Shown piece by piece: positions 45,359-54,062 of a stretch of DNA of 64,000 nucleotides. This stretch comes from an uncultured Pelagibacteraceae bacterium. GTDB taxonomy: Bacteria > Pseudomonadota > Alphaproteobacteria > Pelagibacterales > Pelagibacteraceae. Position 1 is the first letter of the stretch. Every line of letters starts with the position of its first letter. The DNA lies in the NCBI GenBank assembly GCA_902552475.1, contig CACDJC010000001.1, forward strand, positions 1 to 64,000, read 5' to 3'. The position numbers and the translations under genes are program-made. The notes below the pieces were generated by a model that was not told the origin of the DNA, did not search any database, and was given only the letters and a program-made list of their open reading frames with translations.

Positions 45359-45627
45359 TGCTTATAAATTTTATTTATTTTCTTATATTTTTAATTTTAA
45401 CATTCGTTCTTGTGATTGCGGTAAAAGCAATAACAAGAGGCATTGAAGCAAAAGAAAATAATAAATTAAATTTATCAAAAGAAAAAATTGTTGAAAATGA
45501 GATTTCAAATTATAATGAAAAAGATATAATTATAACTAATGAAATTAAAGAATTAAAAAAACTTTATGATGATGGAATTATAGATGAAGATGAATTTAAA
45601 AAAGCAAAGGAAAAAATTTTAAAGTAA
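45358..45627 (+). CDS. Small membrane protein with SHOCT domain
   Basis: 89 aa. N-terminal transmembrane segment FIYFLIFLILTFVLVIAV, a polar linker, and a C-terminal SHOCT motif: EIKELKKLYDDGIIDEDEFKKAKEKIL. SHOCT is a short bihelical domain often at protein ends and thought to mediate oligomerisation. Co-translated with the NDUFA9-like gene (TAATG) and convergent with gcrA. Function unknown. Confidence 0.8.
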   Translation: MLINFIYFLIFLILTFVLVIAVKAITRGIEAKENNKLNLSKEKIVENEISNYNEKDIIITNEIKELKKLYDDGIIDEDEFKKAKEKILK

Positions 45628-46122
45628 TTAAGCAGACTTAATTTTTTTTTCGATAAATTTAGGAACTTCATCATCTTTATCAACTACATCTTCCTTTTTA
45701 CCTTTAGGCTGAAAAACTATCATTAAGTGAAGTGGACAATAAGAAAATTTTTCTACATTTTTTCTACCACAAAATGAAGAACTTTTTTCATCCGGATGTC
45801 CTTCCATATATTTACAGGTATCATCCGTTAGTGCTTCTAATTGTAAATTTTTTGCTGGTTCAAAATTTTTATCTAACAGAAGAGATTTAAATCTATTTTT
45901 TCTTCCTTTTTTTGTTATTTCTTCATTTTTAGAATTAAATGATCTAGTTTCTTGCGAGACAGCGGGTCGTGTTTTTATTTTTGCAGATAAATTTAGGCGA
46001 TGGGCTTTACCAATTACTGCATTTCTGCTTACTCCACCGATAATTCCAGCTATTTGGCTTGCAGTCTTGCCTTTGCCCCAGAGCTCTTTTAGGGTATTTA
46101 CCTTTTCTTCTGTCCAGCTCAT
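45628..46122 (-). CDS. gcrA: GcrA-family cell-cycle regulator
   Basis: 164 aa. MSWTEEKVNTLKELWGKGKTASQIAGIIGGVSRNAVIGKAHRLNLSAK is the DNA-binding part of GcrA. The C-terminal part has a Cys/His-containing segment (TCKYMEGHPDEKSSSFCGRKNVEKFSYCPLHLMIVFQP), the RNA-polymerase-binding domain. In Caulobacter GcrA acts with sigma-70 at CcrM-methylated GANTC promoters. No ccrM gene is in this window. It is divergent from an ABC permease over 127 bases. Confidence 0.93.
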   Translation of the reverse strand: MSWTEEKVNTLKELWGKGKTASQIAGIIGGVSRNAVIGKAHRLNLSAKIKTRPAVSQETRSFNSKNEEITKKGRKNRFKSLLLDKNFEPAKNLQLEALTDDTCKYMEGHPDEKSSSFCGRKNVEKFSYCPLHLMIVFQPKGKKEDVVDKDDEVPKFIEKKIKSA

Positions 46123-46249
46123 ATTACTATATTTAGTGTATACATTATTTTATATAACATTATCTTGAAAACATAAATAATAGATAATAACAAGCTTTTT
46201 TTATTGTTTTTTAACAATTATTTTAAAAAAAGTTTATGACTAAATACTT

Positions 46250-47062
46250 ATGGTTGAATTAGAGAAAAAATATCAGATTGGCGTTAGAAGATTTGGAATA
46301 ATTAATTGGGTTGGAACTTATTCACTTTTAAAAAAAGAAATATTAAGGTTTGTAACGGTATCTGGACAGACTTTAGCCGGTCCTATATTAACAAGCATTT
46401 TATTTTTGACGGTTATATCTTTAGCAATTGGAAAAGAAAGAGCCGATGTATTAGGAGTACCTTATATTCAATTTTTAGCAAGCGGCTTAATTATGATGCA
46501 AGTAATTCAACAAAGTTTTGCTCATTCAAGTTCGTCTGTAATGATGGGAAAAATGATGGGTACGTTAACCGATATCGTTCACAGTCCTTTATCAGCAATA
46601 GAAGTTATAACTGCAATAACTTTAGCGGGTGCCGCAAGAGGATTATTAATTGCTTTTATTTCAACTTTAATTTTTATCTTTTTTTTAGATCTAACTATAC
46701 AAAATTATTTTTTATGGTTTGTTTATCTATTTCTTGGAGGTATTTTTATGGGATCAACAGGAATTATAGCTGGACTGTATGCTGATAAATTTGATCAAAT
46801 GAGTACTCTTACAAATTTTATCATTGTGCCATTATCTTTTCTTAGTGGAACTTTTTATAGTATTAATAAATTGCCAGATTTATTAAAAACACTTAGTTTC
46901 TACAATCCTTTTTTTCATATGATTGATGGTTTTAGATATTCTTTTATTGGTAAACTTGATGGGTCTCTCAATTTTGGAATTTTTCTTTTAATAATAGTTT
47001 CTTTAGTTTCAACATATTTAGCTTATTATTTATTTAACAAAGGTTATAAAATTAAGTCATAA
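46250..47062 (+). CDS. ABC-2 type transporter permease
   Basis: 270 aa with about six membrane segments. Features are GVRRFGIINWVGTYSLLKKEILRFVTVSGQTLAGPILTSILFLTVISLAIG, SSSVMMGKMMGTLTDIVHSPLSAIEVI, and FIIVPLSFLSGTFYSINKLPDLLKTLSFYNPFFHMIDGFRYSFIG, the last being typical of ABC-2 permeases. No ATPase gene lies beside it; the partner must be elsewhere. It is followed by argD after seven bases. Substrate unknown. Confidence 0.85.
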   Translation: MVELEKKYQIGVRRFGIINWVGTYSLLKKEILRFVTVSGQTLAGPILTSILFLTVISLAIGKERADVLGVPYIQFLASGLIMMQVIQQSFAHSSSSVMMGKMMGTLTDIVHSPLSAIEVITAITLAGAARGLLIAFISTLIFIFFLDLTIQNYFLWFVYLFLGGIFMGSTGIIAGLYADKFDQMSTLTNFIIVPLSFLSGTFYSINKLPDLLKTLSFYNPFFHMIDGFRYSFIGKLDGSLNFGIFLLIIVSLVSTYLAYYLFNKGYKIKS

Positions 47063-47069
47063 AAGAGAT

Positions 47070-48236
47070 ATGAGCTCATTAGCAAATAATTATAATAGAA
47101 GAAAATTATCTTTTAAAAGAGGCAAGGGTTCTTTTTTGTATGCAAATAATGGAAAAAAATATTTAGACTTTGTCCAAGGTATAGCGGTAAATTCATTGGG
47201 ACATGCTAATCTAAACTTAATTAAAGCAATAAATAAACAATCAAAAAAAGTTTGGCATGTTTCTAATGCTTTTATTATTCCAGAAGGAGAAAGACTTGCA
47301 AAAAGATTAACCAAAAAAACTTTTGCTGATTCAGTAATTTTTCAAAATAGTGGAGCGGAAGCAACAGAAGCTGCAATTAAAGTTGCAAGAAGATATTTTT
47401 ACTCAATTGGAAAACCAAATAAAAACAGAATTATTTGTATAAAAAATTCTTTTCATGGCAGAACAATTGCCGCAATAAATGCTAGTGGATCAAAAAAAAT
47501 GATTGAAGGCTTTGGCCCAAAAGTTGACGGTTTTGATCATTTTGAATTTGGAGATCATAAAAAACTTAAAAAAATGATAACTAAAAAAACTGCAGCTATA
47601 ATGGTTGAAACAATTATGGGCGAAGGTGGAATTAAAATTATACCAAATTGGTGTCTAAAAGAATTAAGAAAAATTTGTAATAAAAAAAAAATACTTCTAA
47701 TTTTAGATGAAGTTCAATGCGGAATAGGAAGAGCGGGTAAATTTTTTGCCTACGAATATGCGAAAATTAAGCCTGATATTGTACCAATAGCTAAGGGAAT
47801 AGGAGGAGGTTTTCCAATAGGTGCTGTTTTAATGACAAAAAAAGTTGCATCTGGTATGACGCCAGGAACACATGGTTCAACTTTTGGAGGCAATCCCTTG
47901 GCAATGTCTGTCGGAAATGCTGTATTGGATCAAATATTTAAAAAAAATTTCCTTAAAAATGTAAAAAAACTGTCGAAATATTTTCATCTTGAATTAAATA
48001 AGCTCAAAAAAGAATTTCCAAAAATTATTAAAGAAATAAGAGGTATTGGTTTTTTAATAGGTCTACAATTGTTTCAAGATCAAACTAAGTTTATTCAAAA
48101 GTTAATGGATAATAAATTATTAACAATAAGAGCAGCAGAGAATGTTATAAGAATATTACCTCCATTAAATGTAAAAAAAAAAGAAATAGATTTAGCTGTA
48201 AAAATTATAAAGAAAGTTTGTCATACATATAAATAA
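47070..48236 (+). CDS. argD: Acetylornithine aminotransferase
   Basis: 388 aa class III PLP aminotransferase. FQNSGAEATEAAIKVARRY, SFHGRTIAAINASGS, ILDEVQCGIGRAGKFFAYE and the PLP Lys in PIAKGIGGGFPIGAVLMT are all present; HGSTFGGNPLAMSVGNAVL closes the active site. Two bases separate it from argF. It may also serve as succinyl-DAP aminotransferase (dapC) in lysine synthesis, as ArgD does in other bacteria; that is inference. Confidence 0.95.
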   Translation: MSSLANNYNRRKLSFKRGKGSFLYANNGKKYLDFVQGIAVNSLGHANLNLIKAINKQSKKVWHVSNAFIIPEGERLAKRLTKKTFADSVIFQNSGAEATEAAIKVARRYFYSIGKPNKNRIICIKNSFHGRTIAAINASGSKKMIEGFGPKVDGFDHFEFGDHKKLKKMITKKTAAIMVETIMGEGGIKIIPNWCLKELRKICNKKKILLILDEVQCGIGRAGKFFAYEYAKIKPDIVPIAKGIGGGFPIGAVLMTKKVASGMTPGTHGSTFGGNPLAMSVGNAVLDQIFKKNFLKNVKKLSKYFHLELNKLKKEFPKIIKEIRGIGFLIGLQLFQDQTKFIQKLMDNKLLTIRAAENVIRILPPLNVKKKEIDLAVKIIKKVCHTYK

Positions 48237-48238
48237 AC

Positions 48239-49168
48239 ATGAAACATTTTATAAATCTAAAAGATATATCTGCATCTGATCTTAGAAAAATTTTAAAAGA
48301 TGCAAAAAAGAGAAAAAAAAATAGAAAAAAATTTAATACAATGAAAGTTGATAAAGACAATCCATTAAATGGAAAGTTAATTATTCAAATGTTTGAAAAG
48401 GCTAGTTCAAGAACAAGATTAAGTTTTTATATTGCCGTAAAACAATTGGGTGGTGAAACTATAACAATAAAAGCAAATGAATTACATTTAGGGAAAGGTG
48501 GTGAAAGTTTAGCTGATACAGCAAAAATTTTATCAACTTATGGCGATGCATTTCTATTAAGAACTGATAGTGATAAGAAGATTGATGATTTTAGAAAGAA
48601 TTTAACTATACCTATTGTGAATCTACTTAGCCCAAGCTCGCACCCTTGCCAGGTTCTTTCTGATATATTCACTATAGAGGAGATTAAAAAGAAACCAGTA
48701 TCAAAATTAAATATATGTTGGATTGGAGACTCTAACAATGTTCTTAATAGTTTGATTGCAACTTCTGTTAAATTCAGGTTTAATTTAAATATTGGATGTC
48801 CAAGAAATTATAGACCTCAAAAGTTTGTATTGAGTTGGGTTAAAAAAAATAAAAGAAAGATAAATATATTTGATGATCCAAAGAAAGCAGTCAAAAATGC
48901 AGATGTACTATTATCAGATAAAGTAGTTTCTTTAAATGATAAAGTAAACAAAAAAAAAAAAATTAAAGATTTTAAAAACTACCAAATAAATTTAAATCTT
49001 ATGAAATATGCAAAAAAAGATGCAATATTTTTACATTGTCTTCCAAGAGGTAACGAAGTCTCAGATGATATTTTTTTAGGAAAATATTCTAGAGTTTGGC
49101 AACAAGCTTTAAACAGAGTTGATGTTCAAAAAAGTATTTTATTATATTGTTTTGGAAAATTAAGGTAA
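48239..49168 (+). CDS. argF: Ornithine carbamoyltransferase
   Basis: 309 aa. Carbamoyl-phosphate motif EKASSRTRLSFYIAVKQLGG (SxRTR), LSPSSHPCQVLSDIFTI (HPCQ) and HCLPRGNEVSDDIF (HCLP) are the three catalytic signatures. Lys-rich throughout. It overlaps the convergent cytochrome c gene by nine bases. Confidence 0.96.
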   Translation: MKHFINLKDISASDLRKILKDAKKRKKNRKKFNTMKVDKDNPLNGKLIIQMFEKASSRTRLSFYIAVKQLGGETITIKANELHLGKGGESLADTAKILSTYGDAFLLRTDSDKKIDDFRKNLTIPIVNLLSPSSHPCQVLSDIFTIEEIKKKPVSKLNICWIGDSNNVLNSLIATSVKFRFNLNIGCPRNYRPQKFVLSWVKKNKRKINIFDDPKKAVKNADVLLSDKVVSLNDKVNKKKKIKDFKNYQINLNLMKYAKKDAIFLHCLPRGNEVSDDIFLGKYSRVWQQALNRVDVQKSILLYCFGKLR

Positions 49169-49690
49169 AGGTAAAGGACTGTCAGAGTTTTGGTTCATAA
49201 ATAGTATTACTGAAGCTCTGTCCTTTTCTTTTTTTAAACCAGCAAATGCCATTTTAGTACCTTTAATATATGACGTAGGTTTAATTAAAAAACTATTCAT
49301 TTCATCAAATGTCCACGATTTACCAAAAGCAATTAATGCTTTAGAATAATTATAATTCTCTAGTCCGCCCATATTTCTTTCGAAGACATTATATAATGCA
49401 GGTCCAATTTTATTTTTTCCGCCTTTTTTTACTGAGTGACAAGCGCTGCATTTTTTAAAAACTTTTTGACCATGATCAACACTTCCCATTGCTAGCAAAG
49501 CAGAAATATCAACACTAGTAGCAGTGTTTACACTATCTGAAGTATTTGCTGTCAAAAGTTCAACTTTGTAAGCAGATTTATTTGGTTTTTCTACATGGTA
49601 AATTAGATTTGAAATTTTACTTATTCCAAAAACAACTACAAAAACTACTAATACTGCCGCAATTATTTTGTTTATTTCAAATGAATCCAT
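49160..49690 (-). CDS. Membrane-anchored class I cytochrome c
   Basis: 176 aa. An N-terminal uncleaved anchor (IIAAVLVVFVVVFGISKI), a linker, and a c-type domain with heme site KCSACHSV and the sixth-ligand Met in YIKGTKMAFAGLKKEKDRASVILFM. NKIGPALYNVFERNMGG is typical of the c550/CycM group. It probably shuttles electrons between the bc1 complex and cytochrome oxidase in the periplasm. The gene stands alone, convergent with argF and divergent from kdsB. Confidence 0.9.
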   Translation of the reverse strand: MDSFEINKIIAAVLVVFVVVFGISKISNLIYHVEKPNKSAYKVELLTANTSDSVNTATSVDISALLAMGSVDHGQKVFKKCSACHSVKKGGKNKIGPALYNVFERNMGGLENYNYSKALIAFGKSWTFDEMNSFLIKPTSYIKGTKMAFAGLKKEKDRASVILFMNQNSDSPLPLP

Positions 49691-49756
49691 GATTATTACT
49701 TATTATGGTCGTATAACATGTTAAACAAAAAAAATACTAAATTTAATTTCAATTAT

Positions 49757-49773
49757 TGCGTCTGAAAGACGCA
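49757..49773 (+). promoter_or_regulatory. Compact hairpin before kdsB
   Basis: TGCGTCT-GAA-AGACGCA: a 7-bp perfect stem with three-base loop, ending 14 bases before the kdsB ATG and lying in the 97-base divergent spacer with the cytochrome c gene. It is G+C-rich for this genome. There is no T-run on the plus strand. It might stabilise the kdsB leader or be a protein-binding palindrome. Confidence 0.5.
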
Positions 49774-49787
49774 TAAAGATTGAATTT

Positions 49788-50528
49788 ATGAATAATACTA
49801 TAATTTTAATACCTTCAAGATTGGCTGCATCTAGGCTTCCTAACAAACCTCTCCTTAAAATCAATAACTTGTCGATTATAAATCATGTTTATCAAAAAGC
49901 AAAAGAATCTAATATAGGAGATGTATATGTTGCAACGGGGGATAAAGAAATTTTTAATGATGTTAATTTAAAAGGTGGAAATTGTATTTTAACAGAAAAA
50001 GATCATAGTTCTGGAACAGATAGAATTTTTGAAGCTTACCAAAAACTTGGACTAAAAAATATTGAATATATTATTAATCTTCAAGGAGATGAACCAATAA
50101 TAGATGTTAAAGATATTATTAATTTATATAAAAAAACATTAAAAAATAGTTCTGAAATGTCAACTTTGGCTTGCGAAATATTAAATAAAAACGCTTTTAC
50201 TAAGGAAAGCGTAGTCAAGGTAATTACTGAGGAAAAATTGTCTTTTGAAAATTCTTCAAAAGCAAAAGTATTTTCAAGAATTATTTTAAAAAATGACTAT
50301 AAAAAAACTTATCATCATATCGGAATTTATATGTATAAGGTTTCTATTTTAGAAAAAATTATAAATTTAAAACAAACAGAAAATGAAATATTACATAAAT
50401 TAGAACAATTAAGAGCAATGGAAAATAATATTGATATTGACGTTAATTTGGCAAATTCATCACCAATTGGGGTTGACACTTACGAGGATTATATCAAAAT
50501 AAAAAATTTAATGGAAAACAAAAATTAA
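49788..50528 (+). CDS. kdsB: 3-deoxy-manno-octulosonate (KDO) cytidylyltransferase
   Basis: 246 aa; activates KDO with CTP for lipid A core synthesis. IPSRLAASRLPNKPLLKINNLSIINHVYQKA is the nucleotide-binding start; LTEKDHSSGTDRIFEAY, NLQGDEPIID and HHIGIYMYKVSIL follow. The usual VATDD reads VATGDKEI. Four bases separate it from pheA. Confidence 0.95.
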   Translation: MNNTIILIPSRLAASRLPNKPLLKINNLSIINHVYQKAKESNIGDVYVATGDKEIFNDVNLKGGNCILTEKDHSSGTDRIFEAYQKLGLKNIEYIINLQGDEPIIDVKDIINLYKKTLKNSSEMSTLACEILNKNAFTKESVVKVITEEKLSFENSSKAKVFSRIILKNDYKKTYHHIGIYMYKVSILEKIINLKQTENEILHKLEQLRAMENNIDIDVNLANSSPIGVDTYEDYIKIKNLMENKN

Positions 50529-50532
50529 ATTT

Positions 50533-51360
50533 ATGAAGATAGCATACCAAGGTATAGCAGGAAGTTACAGCGAAAGTTGTGCTAAAGAGATGTACCCAAA
50601 ATGTGAAACTATATCTTGTAAAACTTTTGATGAATGTTTTGAAATGGCAAATAATGATAGTTCAATACGTTCAATTATTCCTGAGTCAAACAAAACTACT
50701 GGCAATATTGGTGTTGAATATTTAATTTTTAAATACAGATTGAACATTTATGCCGAGCATTTTTTTCCAATAAAACATAATTTGCTGGGAATCAAAGGAT
50801 CGAAAATTAGTGATATAAAAAATGTTTACTCACATGCACAAGCATTAAGTCAGTCTACTGAATTTATAAAAAAAAATAAATTAAATGAAAATATAAGAGC
50901 AGATACAGCAGGATCTGCAAAATATGTTTCAGAAGCAAATGACAAATCAAAAGCTGCGATAGCCTCAAATCTTAGCGCTGATATTTATGGTCTTGAAATA
51001 TTGAAAGAAAAAATTCAAGATGACAAAAATAATGTAACTAGATTTTTGTTAATGGGAAAGGAGATCTATCAGCCAGAATTTAAAGATAAAAAATATATAA
51101 CTTCAATTTTATTTAAATTAAAAAGTAAACCTGCAGCTCTTTATTCTTCTCTTTCTGGCTTTGCAATAAATGGAATTAACATGACCAAACTTCAGAGTTT
51201 TCCTGAGAAAAACTCGTTTTCTTCATATTTCTTTCTATGCGATATAGAAGGTCACCTTGAATCAGAAAAAATTAAAAATTCTTTAGAAGAACTAGGCCTT
51301 CATTGTGAAGATATGCACGTTTTAGGTGTTTATAAGTCTGATAAATTTAGGTTAAAATAA
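50533..51360 (+). CDS. pheA: Prephenate dehydratase
   Basis: 275 aa, without a chorismate mutase domain. Catalytic domain: IAYQGIAGSYSESCAKEMYP, IPESNKTTGNIGVEYL, ADTAGSAKYVSEANDKSKAAIASNLSADIYGLEIL and the DDKNNVTRFLLMG signature with the catalytic Thr. A C-terminal ACT domain (KPAALYSSLSGFAINGINMTKLQSFP) should give phenylalanine feedback. Standard alphaproteobacterial form. Confidence 0.94.
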   Translation: MKIAYQGIAGSYSESCAKEMYPKCETISCKTFDECFEMANNDSSIRSIIPESNKTTGNIGVEYLIFKYRLNIYAEHFFPIKHNLLGIKGSKISDIKNVYSHAQALSQSTEFIKKNKLNENIRADTAGSAKYVSEANDKSKAAIASNLSADIYGLEILKEKIQDDKNNVTRFLLMGKEIYQPEFKDKKYITSILFKLKSKPAALYSSLSGFAINGINMTKLQSFPEKNSFSSYFFLCDIEGHLESEKIKNSLEELGLHCEDMHVLGVYKSDKFRLK

Positions 51361-51372
51361 TATTTAAGTTTA

Positions 51373-51402
51373 TTGTAGATTAGAAAATTTTATTGATATA
51401 AT
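51373..51402 (+). promoter_or_regulatory. Promoter of SRP RNA and dnaX
   Basis: TTGTAG (51373-51378), an 18-base spacer and a perfect TATAAT (51397-51402). The -10 ends six bases before the first base of the predicted SRP RNA stem (51409), the right distance for a start at the mature 5' end. Confidence 0.7.
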
Positions 51403-51408
51403 AAAGTT

Positions 51409-51497
51409 GGAGGCCAATCAGGTGGATCTACCATGAACTCCCCCAGGCTTGAAAAAGAGCAAGGGTAATGAGTATTTTTCCAGGTTGATTGGTCTCC
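51409..51497 (+). ncRNA. ffs: Signal recognition particle RNA (4.5S)
   Basis: About 89 bases forming one long hairpin: GGAGGCCAATCA at the 5' end pairs with TGATTGGTCTCC at the 3' end (one G-T pair). The conserved apex reads CAGGCTTGAAAAAGAGCAAGGGTAA, with a GAAA tetraloop closed by CTT/AAG and the AGCA internal-loop strand. This matches the alphaproteobacterial form upstream of dnaX. The canonical GGAA tetraloop with CC/GG closing pairs is weakened to A-T pairs. Exact ends are approximate. The track ORF 51449 wrongly starts inside it. Confidence 0.88.
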
Positions 51498-51502
51498 TTA
51501 AA

Positions 51503-53137
51503 ATGACAAATAATTCAAAAGTATTAGCTCTTAAATATAGGCCCCAAGTTTTTGAAGATTTAATAGGGCAAGAAGTAATTTCAGAAACAATTTATAATTC
51601 TATTAAGTCAAACAAATCAGCGAATGCTTATCTTTTTACAGGTATAAGGGGAGTGGGTAAGACAACTTTTGCTAGGATAGTTGCAAAATCTTTAAATTGT
51701 GAAAAAGGAATTGATAATTTGTGTAAAGAAAATTTTTGTGAGCATTGTAATTCTATTATAAATTCTAATCATATCGATGTTTTGGAAATGGATGCTGCTA
51801 GTAAAACAGGGGTAGACGATGTAAGAGAACTGATAGAATTTTCACGTTATGGACCTACATCAGCGAAATATAAAATTTTTATTATAGATGAAGTCCATAT
51901 GTTGAGCAAACAAGCTTTTAATGCACTTTTAAAAACTTTAGAAGAACCACCAAAATATTTAAAATTTATATTTGCAACAACTGAAATAAAAAAAATTCCA
52001 ATAACAGTTGTTTCAAGATGTCAAAGGTTTGATTTGTCAAGAATTAAATCTGAAGTTTTATTTAAATTTATAAAACAAATTAAAGATAAAGAAAAGGGAA
52101 GAGCTTCTGATGATGCTTTAAAATTAATAGTAAAAATTTCCGAAGGATCTGTTAGAGATGCTTTATCATTATTAGATCGTGGATTATTGAGCAATAAAGA
52201 AAATGAAGAGTTAGATTTAAAAAAAGCTCAAAAAATTTTTGGATATTTTGATAAAAGTTATTTAATAGATTTACTTGAAAATTTATTTAAAGGTGATGAA
52301 AAAAATGTTATAAAATTATATAAGCAAATTTATCAAAATGGTGTTGAACCAAAAAACTTTCTAAATGATTTCTTAGAAATATTGTATTATTTAAAAAATA
52401 TATCTACAATAAAAGTAGATGGAACAAATTTTTCTCTAAATGATGAGGATTTTGATAAACTTCTTCAAATTTCAAATCAACTTGATCAAAAGAATATAAT
52501 TTTATTTTGGCAATTTACCATTGAAACTATTGATGAATTGAATGTTGTTTCGAATCCGAATTTGTCAGTTGAAATGTTTTTAATTAGATTAATGTATCTC
52601 AAAGATTTTCAAAAAATTGAAGAAAATTATTATGAAAAAAAAGAAATTTTTCATAATTTAAATATATCTTCAAACAATAAAACAGTAAATCAAATTAAAA
52701 ATATATCTCAACAAGATAAGATTGATCCTAAAGTGAAATCTGAAAATATTACTTCAGAAACCAGAATTGATAGTTTTATTGAATTGATTAATTTATGTAA
52801 CAAAAAAAAAGAAATTAAATTAAAATATGAACTTGAAAACAATGTAAACCTTGTGACATTTTCTGAAGGTTTTATAGAAATAGCCTTTAATGATCAGTTG
52901 GATAAAGATTTTATAAAAAATTTATCAAACAAATTATATGAATGGACTAATATTAGATGGATAATCTCATTATCAAAAAAAGAGGGAGCAATTTCAAAAA
53001 AGCAACAAGAAGAAATAAATAAAAAAAACCTTTTTTCTAAAGTAAAAAAAAGCGAAGTTTATAAAAAAGTATTAGAAACTTTACCTGATGCAGAATTGAT
53101 AAATGTAGATTTAAATGAGGAAAAAGAAGATGAATGA
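51503..53137 (+). CDS. dnaX: DNA polymerase III subunits gamma/tau
   Basis: 544 aa clamp-loader ATPase. Start moved to the ATG at 51503 because the track start lies in the SRP RNA; the protein then begins MTNNSKVLALKYRPQVFEDLIGQE. P-loop GIRGVGKTTFAR (residues 47-58), a four-Cys zinc site (CEKGIDNLCKENFCEHC), DEVHMLSKQAFNALLKTLEEPP and the sensor FATTEIKKIPITVVSRCQRF. The tau-specific tail is short. It overlaps ybaB by eight bases, giving the usual dnaX-ybaB-recR order. Confidence 0.95.
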   Translation: MTNNSKVLALKYRPQVFEDLIGQEVISETIYNSIKSNKSANAYLFTGIRGVGKTTFARIVAKSLNCEKGIDNLCKENFCEHCNSIINSNHIDVLEMDAASKTGVDDVRELIEFSRYGPTSAKYKIFIIDEVHMLSKQAFNALLKTLEEPPKYLKFIFATTEIKKIPITVVSRCQRFDLSRIKSEVLFKFIKQIKDKEKGRASDDALKLIVKISEGSVRDALSLLDRGLLSNKENEELDLKKAQKIFGYFDKSYLIDLLENLFKGDEKNVIKLYKQIYQNGVEPKNFLNDFLEILYYLKNISTIKVDGTNFSLNDEDFDKLLQISNQLDQKNIILFWQFTIETIDELNVVSNPNLSVEMFLIRLMYLKDFQKIEENYYEKKEIFHNLNISSNNKTVNQIKNISQQDKIDPKVKSENITSETRIDSFIELINLCNKKKEIKLKYELENNVNLVTFSEGFIEIAFNDQLDKDFIKNLSNKLYEWTNIRWIISLSKKEGAISKKQQEEINKKNLFSKVKKSEVYKKVLETLPDAELINVDLNEEKEDE

Positions 53138-53447
53138 TTTCAATAAAATTTTAGATAAGGCCAAAGAGCTAGAAAAAAAAATGAAAGAAAGTCAAGAAAA
53201 GATAAAAAAAATTGAGGCAATTGGCTTATCAGGAGCGGATGCAATAAGGGTTACTTTAAATGGAGAAGGAGAAATGACCAAACTAGAAATAAGTGATGAA
53301 ATTTTAAAAGAGGAAAAAGGTATAATTGAAGACTTGATTTTGGCTGCTCACAATAATGCAAAATTGCAATTAAAATCAAAAACATCAGAGGAAATTTCTA
53401 AAGCAGCAGGTGGCTTTGGAATTCCAGGTTTCAAATGGCCGTTATAA
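53130..53447 (+). CDS. ybaB: YbaB/EbfC nucleoid-associated protein
   Basis: 105 aa from the ATG at 53130 (MNDFNKILDKAKELEKKMKESQEKIKKIEAIG); the track adds five residues from inside dnaX. GEGEMTKLEISDEILKEEKGIIEDLILAAHNNAKLQLK is the family core. It forms dimers that bind DNA, with the gene placed between dnaX and recR as in most bacteria. Confidence 0.93.
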   Translation: MNDFNKILDKAKELEKKMKESQEKIKKIEAIGLSGADAIRVTLNGEGEMTKLEISDEILKEEKGIIEDLILAAHNNAKLQLKSKTSEEISKAAGGFGIPGFKWPL

Positions 53448-53452
53448 AATAA

Positions 53453-54061
53453 ATGCACAATATTCCTGAAATAGAAAATTTAATTAAATTAATATCAAAA
53501 TTGCCTGGCCTAGGACCAAAGTCTGCTAAAAGAATAATTTTAAAAATGATAAATAATAGAAAAGAATTAATGAAGCCATTGGCAGAAAATATAAGTGAAG
53601 TTTTTAAAAATGTTATAAGGTGTAAAATTTGCGGTACATTAAAATCAAATTTATTACCTTGTGATAATTGTGAAAATATAAAAAAAAAATTTAATAAGAT
53701 TTGTGTAGTTGAAAACATATCTGATCAATGGGCAATTGAGAGTTCAAGTGTATTTCAGGGTTATTTTCATATACTAGGTGGAACTTTGTCAAATAATAAT
53801 CTCCAAAAAAAAGAAGATTTGCTTATAGATTCACTTATTGAAAGAGTAAAAAGAAATAATATAGAAGAAGTTATTTTGGCTACAAGTGCAACAGTGGAAG
53901 GTCAAACAACTGCATTTTACATTCAAGATAGTTTGAAAAAAACTAATATTAAAGTTTCTAAGCTTGCTCAAGGACTTCCCGTCGGAGGAGAAATAGAAAG
54001 TTTAGATGATGGAACTTTAATTTCAGCTTTTAAAAACAGACAAAGTTTAATAGATAATTAA
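53453..54061 (+). CDS. recR: Recombination protein RecR
   Basis: 202 aa. Helix-hairpin-helix KLPGLGPKSAKRIILKMI, a C4 zinc finger (CKICGTLKSNLLPCDNC), the TOPRIM domain (ICVVENISDQWAIE, GYFHILGGTLS) and a Walker-B-like end. RecR loads RecA at gaps with RecO/RecF. It ends one base before the end of the convergent glcB gene. Confidence 0.96.
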   Translation: MHNIPEIENLIKLISKLPGLGPKSAKRIILKMINNRKELMKPLAENISEVFKNVIRCKICGTLKSNLLPCDNCENIKKKFNKICVVENISDQWAIESSSVFQGYFHILGGTLSNNNLQKKEDLLIDSLIERVKRNNIEEVILATSATVEGQTTAFYIQDSLKKTNIKVSKLAQGLPVGGEIESLDDGTLISAFKNRQSLIDN

Positions 54062-54062
54062 A

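Noticed and set aside
46203-46218. ATTGTT-TTTT-AACAAT hairpin before the ABC permease
   Set aside because: Short A-T-only stem likely to occur by chance.
46306-46785. 159-codon plus-strand ORF overlapping the ABC permease
   Set aside because: Alternate frame of a membrane-protein gene, giving an unnatural Asn/Phe/Tyr/Ser-rich sequence with many Cys.
51449-51502. Extended N-terminus of dnaX in the ORF track
   Set aside because: These codons lie in the SRP RNA; DnaX homology begins after the ATG at 51503.
52806-52816. A-run in dnaX as a programmed frameshift site (gamma form)
   Set aside because: A run of nine A followed by G exists, but such runs are everywhere in this A+T-rich sequence, and I see no stimulatory hairpin or SD-like element placed as in E. 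coli.
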